A stretch of 56,376 nt of DNA from contig QZKS01000041.1 of NCBI GenBank assembly GCA_003599865.1, forward strand, positions 1 to 56,376, written 5' to 3'. Positions within the stretch are counted from its first letter, which is position 1. Each line of letters starts with the position of its first letter. Below the pieces are notes generated by a model. It had not been told where the DNA came from, searched no databases, and saw only the letters and a program-made list of their open reading frames with translations. This document shows, in pieces, positions 41,611 to 50,930 of this stretch. A program made the position numbers and the translations under genes. Source of the stretch: Desulfobacteraceae bacterium (GTDB lineage Bacteria; Desulfobacterota; Desulfobacteria; Desulfobacterales; SURF-7).

Positions 41611-43665
41611 ATGAGTGAACATAACAAAGTATCAATGACCACCATGAATTACAGCAAGGACAGGGCACCTGCGGAAAACCCTCTGAAGATCATGGATTTA
41701 TCCTTGCGTGATGGCCACCAGTCCCTGTTCGCGACCAGGGGGCGAACCGAAGACATGATTCCGGTTGCCGAAATGATGGATGAGGTTGGTTTCTGGGCCA
41801 CGGAAACATGGGGTGGGGCTACGTTTGATACCATGCACCGGTTTTTGAATGAAGATCCCTGGGAACGAATCCGTACCCTGAAACGATATTTCAAGAAAAC
41901 CCCTTTTTCCATGCTGCTCCGGGCACAGAATCTGGTGGGTTACCGGAATTATGCCGATGACCTGGCCGAAGCGTTTGTGGAGAGAGCTGCTGCAAACGGC
42001 ATGGATATTTTCAGAACCTTCGACGCACTGAACGACTATCGAAATTTTGAAACGGTTGTGCCGATCATCAAGAAGTGCGGAAAACACTTTCAGGGCTGTA
42101 TCTGTTATACCATGACCGAACCGCGGCTTGGGGGTGATGTCTATAATATTGATTATTTTGTGAAGAAAGCTCAGGAGCTGGAAAAAATGGGTGCGGATAC
42201 CATCTGCATCAAGGACATGGCAGGCCTGATTGCACCCTATGACGCCTATAATGTCATCAAGGCCATCAAGGGAAAGGTATCGGTTCCGGTTCATCTTCAC
42301 AGCCATTTCACATCCGGTCTTGCGCCCATGTCGCATTTAAAGGCGATTGAAGCCGGGGTGGACATTGTCGATACCTGCATGTCTCCCTATGCCTATCGGA
42401 CATCCCATCCGGCTGTTGAGCCGCTGGTGATGGCCCTGATCGGCACAAACCGGGATACCGGATTTGACATCAAAAAACTGGCGGATATCAATGAAGTCCT
42501 GGAAAAGGAGATCATGCCCAAATACCGGCATCTCCTGGCCGATAACAAGATGTCCATCATTGATATCAATGTTCTGCTTCATCAGACACCGGGCGGCATG
42601 CTGTCCAATCTGGTGAACCAGCTCCGGGAAATGGATGCCCTGGATAAGATTGATGCGGTCTACAAGGAGCTTCCAAGAGTCCGGAAAGATCTTGGCCAGA
42701 TTCCGCTGGTCACGCCTACCAGCCAGATTGTCGGTATCCAGACCGTTAACAACGTGTTGTTTGACGATGATAAAGAGCGGTATAAAATGATTACCGCGCA
42801 GGTTAAGGATCTCTGCTACGGACTGTATGGAAAGACGGCGGTGCCGATCAATCCGGAAGTTCAGAAAAAAGCGCTCAAGGGATATTCCCGCGGGGAAGAA
42901 CCCATCACATGCAGGCCAGCGGAAGTTCTGGAGCCGGAATTGCCAAAAGCCAAGGAAGAAGTAAAAGGCCTGGCGGTTGATATCGATGATGTCATTTTAT
43001 ATGCCCTTTACCCGGTAACCGGTAAAAAGTTCCTGCAATGGAAATATGGAAAGGAAGAACCCCCGAAAGAGGTAATGGCCAAATCTCTTGCCGAAGCACT
43101 CCGGGAGCAGGAGCTGGTGCTCAAGGCGCGCAAGGGAGAACTTGTTGAAAAGAAAAAAGATGCTCCGGAAAAGGGAGAACATATTCGAGAGTTCAATGTG
43201 TTTGTGGATAGCGAATATTTCAGCGTCGGTGTGGAGGAGATCGGCGGATCACCGGTTATCCGTTATGTGCAGTCTGAGCAGATCGCACCACCGGCAGCGA
43301 AGGTCCCGGCCGTTCCTGTAGCGCATATGACCCCGGCCGCTCCTGCCGCTCCGGCGGCACCTGCTGCGCCGAAAGCGCCCGCTGCCCCTCCGGCGGCCGC
43401 TCCTGCCGTTGCACCGAAAGCAGCACCTGCACCTGCTGCCGGTGCTGCGGATGGAACGCCTCTGAAGGCACCCATGCCGGGAATGATTGTCAGTTATGAA
43501 AAACAGGTGGGTGATTCCGTGAATGAGGGTGAAACCGTTGTCATCCTGGAAGCCATGAAAATGGAAAATGCTCTGATTGCGCCGGTATCCGGTGTGGTCA
43601 AAGCGATCAATTACAAGAGCGGCGACAATGTCGCTAAAAATAATGTTTTGTGCGTGATCGGATAG
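41611..43665 (+). CDS. Carboxyltransferase 5S/pyruvate carboxylase subunit B-type, fused to biotin carrier
   Basis: 684 residues. An HMGL-like TIM barrel (RDGHQSLFATRGRTEDM, FGRTF-like MDIFRTFDALND, metal site HLHSHFTSGLAP, the CIKDMAGL lysine) is followed by a PYC/OADA domain (TPGGMLSNLVNQLREMD), a roughly 50-residue Ala/Pro hinge (about 560-615) and a biotinyl domain with EAMKMENA (biotin Lys650). This arrangement is that of oxaloacetate decarboxylase alpha and of the transcarboxylase 5S part, moving CO2 between pyruvate/oxaloacetate and biotin. The usual RDAHQS reads RDGHQS. The start has AAGGGGAG 10 nt upstream. No membrane Na+-pump beta subunit is in the window, which favours transcarboxylase over a sodium pump. 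Confidence 0.9.
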   Translation: MSEHNKVSMTTMNYSKDRAPAENPLKIMDLSLRDGHQSLFATRGRTEDMIPVAEMMDEVGFWATETWGGATFDTMHRFLNEDPWERIRTLKRYFKKTPFSMLLRAQNLVGYRNYADDLAEAFVERAAANGMDIFRTFDALNDYRNFETVVPIIKKCGKHFQGCICYTMTEPRLGGDVYNIDYFVKKAQELEKMGADTICIKDMAGLIAPYDAYNVIKAIKGKVSVPVHLHSHFTSGLAPMSHLKAIEAGVDIVDTCMSPYAYRTSHPAVEPLVMALIGTNRDTGFDIKKLADINEVLEKEIMPKYRHLLADNKMSIIDINVLLHQTPGGMLSNLVNQLREMDALDKIDAVYKELPRVRKDLGQIPLVTPTSQIVGIQTVNNVLFDDDKERYKMITAQVKDLCYGLYGKTAVPINPEVQKKALKGYSRGEEPITCRPAEVLEPELPKAKEEVKGLAVDIDDVILYALYPVTGKKFLQWKYGKEEPPKEVMAKSLAEALREQELVLKARKGELVEKKKDAPEKGEHIREFNVFVDSEYFSVGVEEIGGSPVIRYVQSEQIAPPAAKVPAVPVAHMTPAAPAAPAAPAAPKAPAAPPAAAPAVAPKAAPAPAAGAADGTPLKAPMPGMIVSYEKQVGDSVNEGETVVILEAMKMENALIAPVSGVVKAINYKSGDNVAKNNVLCVIG

Positions 43666-43684
43666 CATTGCCGTAGCAAAAAAA

Positions 43685-43719
43685 GTATCTATCCGGATCG
43701 CGATGGTCCGGATAGATAC
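43685..43719. terminator. Perfect 13-bp hairpin after the 5S-biotin gene
   Basis: GTATCTATCCGGA (43685-43697) and TCCGGATAGATAC (43707-43719) are perfect complements with a 9-nt loop. An A-run (8 A) lies to the left, so the T-run would be on the leftward strand; rightward it is followed by ATACTTAAAAATT. It lies 20 nt after the 5S-biotin stop. Confidence 0.6.
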
Positions 43720-44032
43720 ATACTTAAAAATTCAATATTTCCGTTTCGGAAACCCACGATATCCTCTGTACCTCGTACCATGGACGCGGTCAGAGAGACT
43801 GGTTTTTTCCGGCATAGGCCTTTTGACGGTTTCCTGCGTGTCAAAGGCTTGGGATAAAGCTGTGCACTCTGAGCGTGGAGTCCGGATTGTCTGTATCCAT
43901 CGAAGGGTTGAATCCATTCATCTTTCGTCATGAGGATTCAGGCAATTTTCAAGCATGTAATAACACAATATAGTTGATATTTTATTTCGTGTTTTTTTTG
44001 AGTTGAACAAACGACAGCAAGGAGAGGGAATC
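43720..44032. other. About 310-base gap before sucC
   Basis: Several frames of 60-80 codons stay open here on both strands, but none starts with a ribosome-binding site, none has a recognisable motif, and the frames overlap one another. I see no known RNA. The stretch 43750-43930 is more GC-rich than its flanks and could be a decayed gene or an unannotated RNA. The sucC promoter must lie in the AT-rich part after 43940. Confidence 0.35.
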
Positions 44033-45193
44033 ATGAAGATCCATGAGTATCAGGCAAAGGAGTTGTTTCGAAAATACAAGATCCCGGTACCGGAGGGAGG
44101 GGTGGCATATTCAGCCGATGAGGCTTTGGGTGTTGCAGAAAAACTGGCCACTCTGCCGGTGGTCGTGAAAGCACAGATTCATGCCGGCGGACGCGGGAAA
44201 GGCGGCGGCGTAAAGCCGGCCCGGTCTCTCAAGGAAGTGAGGTCGATCGCCGGTGAAATTATCGGGATGAATCTGGTAACCCATCAAACCGGTCCCGGCG
44301 GACAAAAGGTCAAAAAGGTTCTGGTGGAGCAGGGCCTTAACATTGACAGGGAATTGTACCTGAGCGTCGTTCCGGACCGGGAAACCGCCACCATCGTGAT
44401 TATGGCCAGCGAGGCCGGCGGGATGGACATTGAGGCCGTTGCCGCAGAAACACCGGAAAAGATTATCCGGGTTCATGTTGATCCGCTTGCCGGTATTCAG
44501 CCGTTTCATTGCCGGAGAACCGCTTTTGGATTGAATCTGTCTCCTGCCGTGATGAAAGCGTTCAACAGGATGATCACGGACCTGTATCATCTTTTTGTCG
44601 ACTATGACTGTTCACTGGTGGAAATCAATCCGCTTGTCATTACAAAGGAAGAAACCATCATAGCACTGGATGCCAAGGTGAATTTTGACGGCAATGCACT
44701 GTTCCGGCACAAGGACATCCTGGCGTATCGCGATCTGGATGAGGAGGACCCGCTCGAGGTGGAGGCATCCAAGTTCAACCTGAACTATATCAATATGGAC
44801 GGCAATGTCGGCAATATGGTCAATGGCGCCGGACTGGCCATGGCAACCATGGATATCATCAAGCAGGCGGGCGCGGAACCGGCCAACTTTCTGGATGTCG
44901 GGGGCGGGGCCAATGCGGAAATGGTCGAAAACGGATTCAGAATCATTTTAAGCGATGACAAGGTCAAGGGAATCCTGATCAATATTTTCGGGGGCATTCT
45001 GCGATGCGACATCCTTGCCACAGGTGTTGTTCAGGCGGCAAAAAAAATCGGTGTCACGGTTCCCATCGTGATCCGGATGGAGGGAACGAACGTCGAGGAG
45101 GGAAGGAAGATCCTTGCAGAGTCTGGGCTGAATCTGATCACAGCGGTGGACTTGAAGGATGCGGCGGAAAAGGTGGCTTCCATTGTGAATTAG
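44033..45193 (+). CDS. sucC: Succinyl-CoA synthetase beta subunit (ADP-forming)
   Basis: 386 residues. SucC with SucD makes ATP (or GTP) and succinate from succinyl-CoA. The ATP-grasp start [56 protein letters not shown] and [29 protein letters not shown] are diagnostic. The ATG at 44033 is preceded by AAGGAGAG; the earlier in-frame ATG at 44003 has none. It follows the methylmalonyl-CoA genes and precedes sucD with a 71-nt gap; it would convert succinyl-CoA made by the mutase to succinate with energy gain. Confidence 0.96.
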   Translation: MKIHEYQAKELFRKYKIPVPEGGVAYSADEALGVAEKLATLPVVVKAQIHAGGRGKGGGVKPARSLKEVRSIAGEIIGMNLVTHQTGPGGQKVKKVLVEQGLNIDRELYLSVVPDRETATIVIMASEAGGMDIEAVAAETPEKIIRVHVDPLAGIQPFHCRRTAFGLNLSPAVMKAFNRMITDLYHLFVDYDCSLVEINPLVITKEETIIALDAKVNFDGNALFRHKDILAYRDLDEEDPLEVEASKFNLNYINMDGNVGNMVNGAGLAMATMDIIKQAGAEPANFLDVGGGANAEMVENGFRIILSDDKVKGILINIFGGILRCDILATGVVQAAKKIGVTVPIVIRMEGTNVEEGRKILAESGLNLITAVDLKDAAEKVASIVN

Positions 45194-45264
45194 TTTTTTA
45201 TGCAACATCATAAAGATATTGATTTGATTCCGGCTTGTCCGGGTCAGGATATGAGGAAAGAAAA

Positions 45265-46134
45265 ATGAGTATATTTGCAGATCGAAATACCAGGCTTCTG
45301 GTTCAGGGGATTACCGGAAATGAAGGGAAATTCCACACACGGCAATGCATTGAATACGGCACAAATGTCGTCGCAGGTGTGACCCCCGGAAAGGGCGGTC
45401 AGAAAATGGATGATGTGCCGGTTTTTGATTCCGTCCGGGAAGCGGCGGTCCATACCCGGGCCAACTGCAGTATGATTTTTGTACCGCCCCCTTTTGCTGC
45501 GGACGCCATACTGGAGGCGTTGGATGCGGGAATAGAGCTGATCGTGGCCATCACGGAAGGAATTCCGGTGATGGATATGATGAAAGTGAAAAATCTGCTG
45601 AAGCATTCCGGTTCCCGTCTGATCGGTCCGAATTGTCCGGGTATTATTACACCCGGCAAGGCAAAAATCGGCATCATGCCGGGAAATATTCACCTCCCGG
45701 GCGGGCCGGTCGGTGTGGTATCCAGATCCGGAACCCTGACCTATGAGGTGGTGCATCAGCTTACCCGGCAGAAGCTCGGGCAGACAACCTGTATTGGAAT
45801 CGGGGGAGATCCGGTCAATGGGACCAACTTTATCGATTGCCTTAAGGCGTTTGAGGCAGATCCTGAGACCCGCGCGATTGTCATGGTTGGCGAAATCGGA
45901 GGGAATGCCGAAGAGGAAGCAGCAGCATTTATTGCCGATCATGTCAGCAAACCGGTGGTGGGTTTTATCGCAGGCCTGACCGCACCTCCGGGGAGACGGA
46001 TGGGACATGCGGGTGCGATCATCAGCGGAAACAGCGGTACGGCTCAGGGAAAGATCGCCGTCATGAAAGAGGCGGGCATCCATGTTTGTGAAAACCTTGG
46101 AGAGCTCGGTGAAGTATGTGCCGAACATTTTTAG
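45265..46134 (+). CDS. sucD: Succinyl-CoA synthetase alpha subunit
   Basis: 289 residues starting [20 protein letters not shown]. Family motifs: [20 protein letters not shown] (CoA-binding Rossmann domain), [50 protein letters not shown] and the active-site [17 protein letters not shown], whose His is the phospho-acceptor. GAGGAAAG precedes the ATG at 45265. It pairs with SucC encoded upstream. Confidence 0.96.
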   Translation: MSIFADRNTRLLVQGITGNEGKFHTRQCIEYGTNVVAGVTPGKGGQKMDDVPVFDSVREAAVHTRANCSMIFVPPPFAADAILEALDAGIELIVAITEGIPVMDMMKVKNLLKHSGSRLIGPNCPGIITPGKAKIGIMPGNIHLPGGPVGVVSRSGTLTYEVVHQLTRQKLGQTTCIGIGGDPVNGTNFIDCLKAFEADPETRAIVMVGEIGGNAEEEAAAFIADHVSKPVVGFIAGLTAPPGRRMGHAGAIISGNSGTAQGKIAVMKEAGIHVCENLGELGEVCAEHF

Positions 46135-46164
46135 CGCACCTGAAACCGGGAAAGGATCCGATCC

Positions 46165-46509
46165 ATGCATGAGATGGGTATTGCAATGCAGATTATTGAA
46201 ATCGCGGCCGCTTCCATACCGGCGGAAATGAAAGACGCCGTCGTTAAAAAAGTGAACATCAAGGTGGGGAAGCTCTCTGCCGTGGTGCCGAGCAGTCTCC
46301 GTTTCTGCTTTGAGATTGCGGCAAAAGATACCCGGCTGTCCGGCGCTGAGCTGGATATTGAAGAGATTCCGGTCAGGGCCAGGTGCCGTGAATGCCGCGG
46401 GGAGTGGACCATTCATGATCCGGTGTTTACATGCATAACATGCGGTTCCGGCAGCATTGACGTCATATCCGGCCGTGAATTGGATATTGCTTCCATTGAG
46501 GTGCAATGA
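46165..46509 (+). CDS. hypA: Hydrogenase nickel incorporation protein HypA
   Basis: 114 residues. HypA delivers nickel with HypB to NiFe hydrogenase precursors (and sometimes urease). The N-terminal MHEMGIAMQIIEIA has the Ni-ligand His2. Zn-binding cysteines lie at C74, C77, C90 and C93 (CRECRGEW and CITCGSG). AAAGGA precedes the start. It begins 30 nt after sucD and is followed by hypB after 45 nt. No hydrogenase structural gene is in the window. Confidence 0.92.
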   Translation: MHEMGIAMQIIEIAAASIPAEMKDAVVKKVNIKVGKLSAVVPSSLRFCFEIAAKDTRLSGAELDIEEIPVRARCRECRGEWTIHDPVFTCITCGSGSIDVISGRELDIASIEVQ

Positions 46510-46554
46510 GGATGGATTCAAGGCGTACACTCAACAACAGGAGAAGTTTTAGGT

Positions 46555-47220
46555 ATGGAAATCAAGGTGGTGAGAAAGGTTCTGGATGTCAATGCAAAAA
46601 TGGCGGAACAGAACCGGAAGCTGTTTGCAGAAAAAAAAGTGTTTGTATTGAATGTGATGAGTTCACCCGGTTCCGGCAAGACAACCACACTTCAGAAATC
46701 CCTGACCCGATTGATGCCGGATCTGAAATGCGCCGTGATCGTCGGGGATATCTGTACGACAAACGACGCAGACAGACTGGCGGTCTCCGGTGCACCGGTT
46801 GTACAGATCAATACCGATGAATTCGGGGGCGACTGCCATCTGGCGGCCCATGTTATCGAAAAGGCGGCCTTGGATCTGGATCTGGATAATATCGACCTGC
46901 TGATTGTGGAGAATGTCGGAAACCTGGTCTGTCCGGCAGAGTTTGATATTGGTGAGGATGCCAGGACCGTTGTCCTGAGCGTTACGGAAGGGGAAGATAA
47001 ACCGGTGAAATATCCGCTCATGTTTCGGGAATGTGATTCCGCGATCCTGAACAAGATAGACCTTCTTCCCTATCTTGATTTTGATATGGATCTGGTGCGG
47101 AAATATATCCGGGAGGTTCATCCGGGCATGCCGATTTTCGAGATTTCCGCCAAAACCGGAGAAGGCTTTGATCCATGGCTGGACTGGTTGAAAAGCCTGG
47201 TTCTGAAAAAGATTCGGTAA
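46555..47220 (+). CDS. hypB: Hydrogenase nickel incorporation GTPase HypB
   Basis: 221 residues. HypB is the SIMIBI-class GTPase that drives nickel insertion. Motifs: SSPGSGKTTTLQKSL (P-loop), VGDICTTNDADRL, NTDEFGGDCHLAAHVIE, ENVGNLVCPAEFDIGED, NKIDLLPYLDFD and SAKTGEGFDPWLDWL. It lacks both the N-terminal CxxCGC nickel site and the His-rich stretch of some HypB proteins, so its metal site should be only the internal GTPase one. AGGAG precedes the ATG. It ends the sucCD-hypAB run. Confidence 0.93.
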   Translation: MEIKVVRKVLDVNAKMAEQNRKLFAEKKVFVLNVMSSPGSGKTTTLQKSLTRLMPDLKCAVIVGDICTTNDADRLAVSGAPVVQINTDEFGGDCHLAAHVIEKAALDLDLDNIDLLIVENVGNLVCPAEFDIGEDARTVVLSVTEGEDKPVKYPLMFRECDSAILNKIDLLPYLDFDMDLVRKYIREVHPGMPIFEISAKTGEGFDPWLDWLKSLVLKKIR

Positions 47221-47243
47221 CGATAGGGTGTTTCGGGGTTTCC

Positions 47244-47274
47244 ATGCGGGAGCGGCGAAATGCCGCTTCCGCAT
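47244..47274 (+). terminator. Hairpin between hypB and the convergent PstS-like gene
   Basis: ATGCGGGAGCGGC (47244-47256) pairs with GCCGCTTCCGCAT (47262-47274) over 13 bp with one G-U-type position and a 5-nt loop. It starts 23 nt after hypB. It lacks a T-run and may serve both convergent genes. Confidence 0.55.
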
Positions 47275-47312
47275 CAGACCTCAGGATGATTTCCTGATAG
47301 CTGCGGGCGGCG

Positions 47313-47897
47313 TTAATAAAAGATACGATTGAATATTGTCCGGGACTTATTCTCCTGCGTGGTTTCCGGAATGGCCGGCAGGACCTGGTTTTGAATGGGT
47401 GCGGGTGTTTCAGCAGCCGCCTTTTCCATAGCGGCCGTACTCTCCTCAATGATATGAATTTTTTTGACACCGGAGAGCCTGGTTTCCTGGGAAACATAAC
47501 CGATGGCACCGCTTGTGAGAGCGACGTGAGCCATCAGGCTTTTCTCATCACGGAAGGTTATCGGGGGTACGCCCCTGCCGGAAAAAACCAGCTTTTTCCA
47601 GTACCGATGATATTGTGCCGGTGTTTTTTGCAGATAATTACGGACAAACTGCTGGTGTGTTTTACCGCTGTCCAAAAGGGCAAAACTGATTTTCCGGCCA
47701 TCCTCCCATGTTGTTTTTTTCCGCTGAAAGATATCCTTCAGTTCACTGGAACTTAAGGAATCAAATGAAAGCCGGCTGTTCCCGATAACAACCACCTCGC
47801 CTTCCGATTTGTCGGACGCATAAGCCGGATCCGGAAAACCCTGGAGCAGTATGGAAAAAATTCCAAAGAGCAAAAGGAACGCTGCTGATTTTTTCAT
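47313..47897 (-). CDS. Small PstS-like periplasmic protein
   Basis: About 194 residues. A signal peptide (KKSAAFLLLFGIFSILLQGF, cleaved after about residue 27 near AYASDK) is followed by a short substrate-binding-like domain: VVVIGNSRLSFDSLSSSELK, DIFQRKKTTWEDGRKISFAL, and GAIGYVSQETRLSGVKK. This is the compact PBP-like fold seen in some PstS-related proteins (a single lobe rather than two), so phosphate binding is not certain. The C-terminal 40 residues are Pro/Ala/Gln-rich. GGGAG precedes the ATG at 47897. It starts 12 nt after serA in the same direction. Confidence 0.7.
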   Translation of the reverse strand: MKKSAAFLLLFGIFSILLQGFPDPAYASDKSEGEVVVIGNSRLSFDSLSSSELKDIFQRKKTTWEDGRKISFALLDSGKTHQQFVRNYLQKTPAQYHRYWKKLVFSGRGVPPITFRDEKSLMAHVALTSGAIGYVSQETRLSGVKKIHIIEESTAAMEKAAAETPAPIQNQVLPAIPETTQENKSRTIFNRIFY

Positions 47898-47908
47898 CTG
47901 TGCTCCCT

Positions 47909-49510
47909 TCAACCCAGCTTCACCTGAGTGGCGGAAATGATATTGGGTAGGAGGCGGATCTGATTGAGAATGCCGTCATTCATCGGCGTATCGATATTCA
48001 CCATGCAAAGGGCCTGCCCTTCCCGTCTTCCCAGTTGAAAACGCCCGATATTGATATTGTGTTTTCCCAGCAGTGTGCCCAGGTTTCCAATGACACCGGG
48101 CTTGTCATGGTTGCGGATGACAGCCATATAGCCTTCCGGAATGGCATCCATCGAGATGGTCCCCAGGCGGACAATTCTGGGATATTTTTCTCCAAAGATG
48201 GTTCCCCAGACCTCATCGGGAGCACTCTCGCAGCCTTCCAGCTTGATTTTGATCAGCCCGGTGAAGTTTTCGGTTGCCTGGCTCATGGTTTCCTTGATCG
48301 TGATCCCCTTTTCTTTGGCAAGCGAAAGCGCGTTGATCTGATTCACCGGTCTGTCGGTAAAGGATGACAGCAGCCCTTTTATGGCAGCGTGGGTGAGCAG
48401 CCGGGTATCCAGCTTGGTAAATTCTCCGCTGTAGGTAATGTTGATATCGTGGATGGCGGTTCGGACAAGCTGCCCCATGAGAGATCCCATTCTTTCACTC
48501 AAAGAGAGATGGGGGGCGATATGGATCAGGATGTCTTTTGAGATGGACGGAAAATTTACGGCATTGGTAATGATTTCCTTATCCAGATAATCGGCGATCT
48601 GATCCGCAATCATAATGGCCACCTTGTCCTGCGCTTCCCCGGTGCTGGCGCCGAGATGGGGCGTAAAGATGATTTTCGGATTTTTCAGGATCGGGAGGGA
48701 TGGGTCCGGCGGTTCTTTGGGAAACACATCGAGAGCAGCTCCGGCTACATGCCCGGTTTGAACGGCCTCATGCAGTGCATCCAGGTCGACAACCTCACCA
48801 CGGGAGCAGTTGATAATCCGAACACCGGGTTTCATCTTTTGGATGGTTTCGGCATTGATCATACCGGCGGTTTCCGGCAGGCGCGGCACATGCAGGGTAA
48901 TAAAATCAGCAAGGCGAAAAAGTTCGTCAAGGGTCACCAGCTCGACTCCCATTTCCCTGGCCGAGGATTTGCCGACAAACGGGTCGGATGCAATCACGCG
49001 CATCTTCAGTCCTCCGGCTCTCTCCGCTACAACTCTTCCGATCTGTCCCAGCCCGACAATGCCCAGAATTTTTCCCGTGATTTCAATGCCGGTCAGAGTT
49101 TTTTTCTCCCATCTTCCTTCCCGCAGAGAAGCGGTTCCCTGCGGGATATTCCGTGCCAGAGAAAGCATCAGGGATATGGCGTGTTCCGCCGTTGTAACGG
49201 TATTGCCGCCCGGCGCATTCATGACCACAATCCCGCGTTTTGTGGCAGCTTCCACATCGATATTGTCTACGCCCGCACCGGCACGACCGATAACCTTGAG
49301 ATGGGGCGCATTGGCGAGAACCTGATCCGTGATTCGGGTGCCGCTTCGAATGGCAATGGCATGAAAGTCTTTGATGATGGCGGAAAGGGCTTCCGGAGAG
49401 TTGGTTTCCTTGTTGTTGTCTACGACCACCTCAATGGAATCGATTGCTTCCAGTCGTTCTTTTGCAATGGGGGACATATTGTCCCGGATCATAACTTTGA
49501 ACATATCCAT
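47909..49510 (-). CDS. serA: D-3-phosphoglycerate dehydrogenase (long form)
   Basis: 533 residues. SerA oxidises 3-phosphoglycerate to phosphohydroxypyruvate, the first step of serine synthesis. The NAD fold has GIVGLGQIGRVVAE, NCSRGEVVDLDALHE and the catalytic FTPHLGASTGEAQDK; the C-terminal part adds an allosteric substrate-binding domain and an ACT domain (DKPGVIGNLGTLLGKHNINI), the long form that serine may inhibit. The start at 49510 (MDMFKVMIRDN) is preceded by a weak CAGG; 49504 (MFKVMIRDN) is an equally good alternative. The PstS-like gene follows. Confidence 0.95.
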   Translation of the reverse strand: MDMFKVMIRDNMSPIAKERLEAIDSIEVVVDNNKETNSPEALSAIIKDFHAIAIRSGTRITDQVLANAPHLKVIGRAGAGVDNIDVEAATKRGIVVMNAPGGNTVTTAEHAISLMLSLARNIPQGTASLREGRWEKKTLTGIEITGKILGIVGLGQIGRVVAERAGGLKMRVIASDPFVGKSSAREMGVELVTLDELFRLADFITLHVPRLPETAGMINAETIQKMKPGVRIINCSRGEVVDLDALHEAVQTGHVAGAALDVFPKEPPDPSLPILKNPKIIFTPHLGASTGEAQDKVAIMIADQIADYLDKEIITNAVNFPSISKDILIHIAPHLSLSERMGSLMGQLVRTAIHDINITYSGEFTKLDTRLLTHAAIKGLLSSFTDRPVNQINALSLAKEKGITIKETMSQATENFTGLIKIKLEGCESAPDEVWGTIFGEKYPRIVRLGTISMDAIPEGYMAVIRNHDKPGVIGNLGTLLGKHNINIGRFQLGRREGQALCMVNIDTPMNDGILNQIRLLPNIISATQVKLG

Positions 49511-49766
49511 GGCCTGTGCTGTTGTAAGAGAATCCGCATCATGTTGTCTTTGGATACAACGATCATTCCGGGAACCGTCTGGAAATCATATGACTGATTT
49601 ATGATGGTACACTATATCCAAACCGGCTTTAATTTCAAGATGTTTTTCACATTTTTTCCGTTTACGGACAGGTGGCTGATGAAAACAGCAATCCGGGCAG
49701 AGGCTGTTTACCGGCATGCCCGGATAATTGTATGCAATCTGGATCGGTCTTTCCGTTGACAACGAA

Positions 49767-50930
49767 TTATTGATTTCCTTTCCAAAATGGCGACATATTG
49801 CGAAGCGTCCGGATAATGTTCGGAAGCTTTTCAATGATCAGATTGATTTCATCCATGGTATTGTACGTACTCAGGCTGAAACGAATGGTACCATGGGCTG
49901 CCGTAAACGGAACACCCATTGCCCGCAGAACATGAGACGGTTCCAGGGAGCCTGAGGTGCAGGCTGACCCGGATGAAGCACAGATCCCAAACTCATCCAG
50001 CATCAGCAGAATCGCCTCTCCTTCCACATATTCAAAGGCAATGCTGGTGGTATTGGGGAGTCTTTTTTCCGTTGCGCCATTGACAAACGAGTGCTCGATT
50101 TTTGCAAGAAGACCTTTTTCAAGCGTGTCCCGAAGCTTTTTGACATCGGTATTCTCTTTTTCCATCAGTTCCTGAGAAAGCTTTGCAGCCGCGCCCAGGC
50201 CAATGATGGAGGCAACGTTTTCGGTTCCGCCGCGTCTTCCTTTTTCCTGGTGCCCGCCGATCAAAAACGGTGAAAATTTGGTCCCCTTCCGGATGTACAA
50301 TGCTCCGATTCCTTTGGGCGCGTGGAGTTTGTGCCCGGACAGGGAGAGCATGTCGATACCGGTCTTTTTCAGGTCAATGGGGATTTTGCCGACTGCCTGA
50401 ACCGCATCGGTGTGAAAAGCAATCCCTTTATCTTTCACAACGGAGGCAATTTCCTCCACCGGGAAAATGACGCCGGTTTCGTTATTGGCCCACATGATGC
50501 TCACAATGGCGGTATCTTCGGTAAGATTTTGATAGAGAAAATCAAGGTCAAGGGCACCATTCTGATCTACCGGAACATAGGTGATGCGGAATCCTTCCTT
50601 GGCCAGTTTTTCACACAGGTTTTTCACAGCCGGGTGCTCGACCCGCGTGGTGACGATATGTTTTTTGGACGGGTTGGACATGATTGCCGCCCGGATAGCC
50701 GTACTGTCGCTTTCCGTCCCGCAGCTGGTAAACAGGATTTCCTCCGGTGTCGCGTTCAGGAGAGAAGCGATCCGGGTCCGGGCTTCGAGTATTTTTTTTC
50801 CGACCTGACCGCCGAAGGTATGCATGCTGGACGGATTACCGTAATATTCCGTAAGGTACGGCATCATCTCATCCAGAACACTCGGAGCGATCTTCGTTGT
50901 TGCATTGTTGTCTGCATAGATAACAGCCAT
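49767..50930 (-). CDS. nifS: Cysteine desulfurase NifS
   Basis: 387 residues starting MAVIYADNNATTKIAPSVLD. NifS takes sulfur from cysteine and passes it to the NifU scaffold. Signatures: ADNNATT, SGHKLHAPKGIGALYIRKG (pyridoxal lysine), RRGGTENV and SSGSACTSGSLEPSHVL (active-site Cys loop). The ATG at 50930 overlaps the nifU stop by one base (TGATG), and GGAGG lies 6 nt upstream; a longer frame from 51023 is out of frame with the family start. The gene pair nifU-nifS is cotranscribed. Confidence 0.95.
   Translation of the reverse strand: MAVIYADNNATTKIAPSVLDEMMPYLTEYYGNPSSMHTFGGQVGKKILEARTRIASLLNATPEEILFTSCGTESDSTAIRAAIMSNPSKKHIVTTRVEHPAVKNLCEKLAKEGFRITYVPVDQNGALDLDFLYQNLTEDTAIVSIMWANNETGVIFPVEEIASVVKDKGIAFHTDAVQAVGKIPIDLKKTGIDMLSLSGHKLHAPKGIGALYIRKGTKFSPFLIGGHQEKGRRGGTENVASIIGLGAAAKLSQELMEKENTDVKKLRDTLEKGLLAKIEHSFVNGATEKRLPNTTSIAFEYVEGEAILLMLDEFGICASSGSACTSGSLEPSHVLRAMGVPFTAAHGTIRFSLSTYNTMDEINLIIEKLPNIIRTLRNMSPFWKGNQ

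Noticed and set aside
43689-43933. Short open frames of 61-80 codons on both strands in the gap before sucC
   Set aside because: No ribosome-binding site, no motif, and mutual overlap; reported only as an unexplained region.
45244-46530. A 428-codon leftward frame opposite sucD and hypA
   Set aside because: It covers two confident genes on the other strand and shows no protein motif; antisense artefact.
48656-49597. A 313-codon rightward frame opposite serA
   Set aside because: Antisense to a confident serA gene, with no motif.
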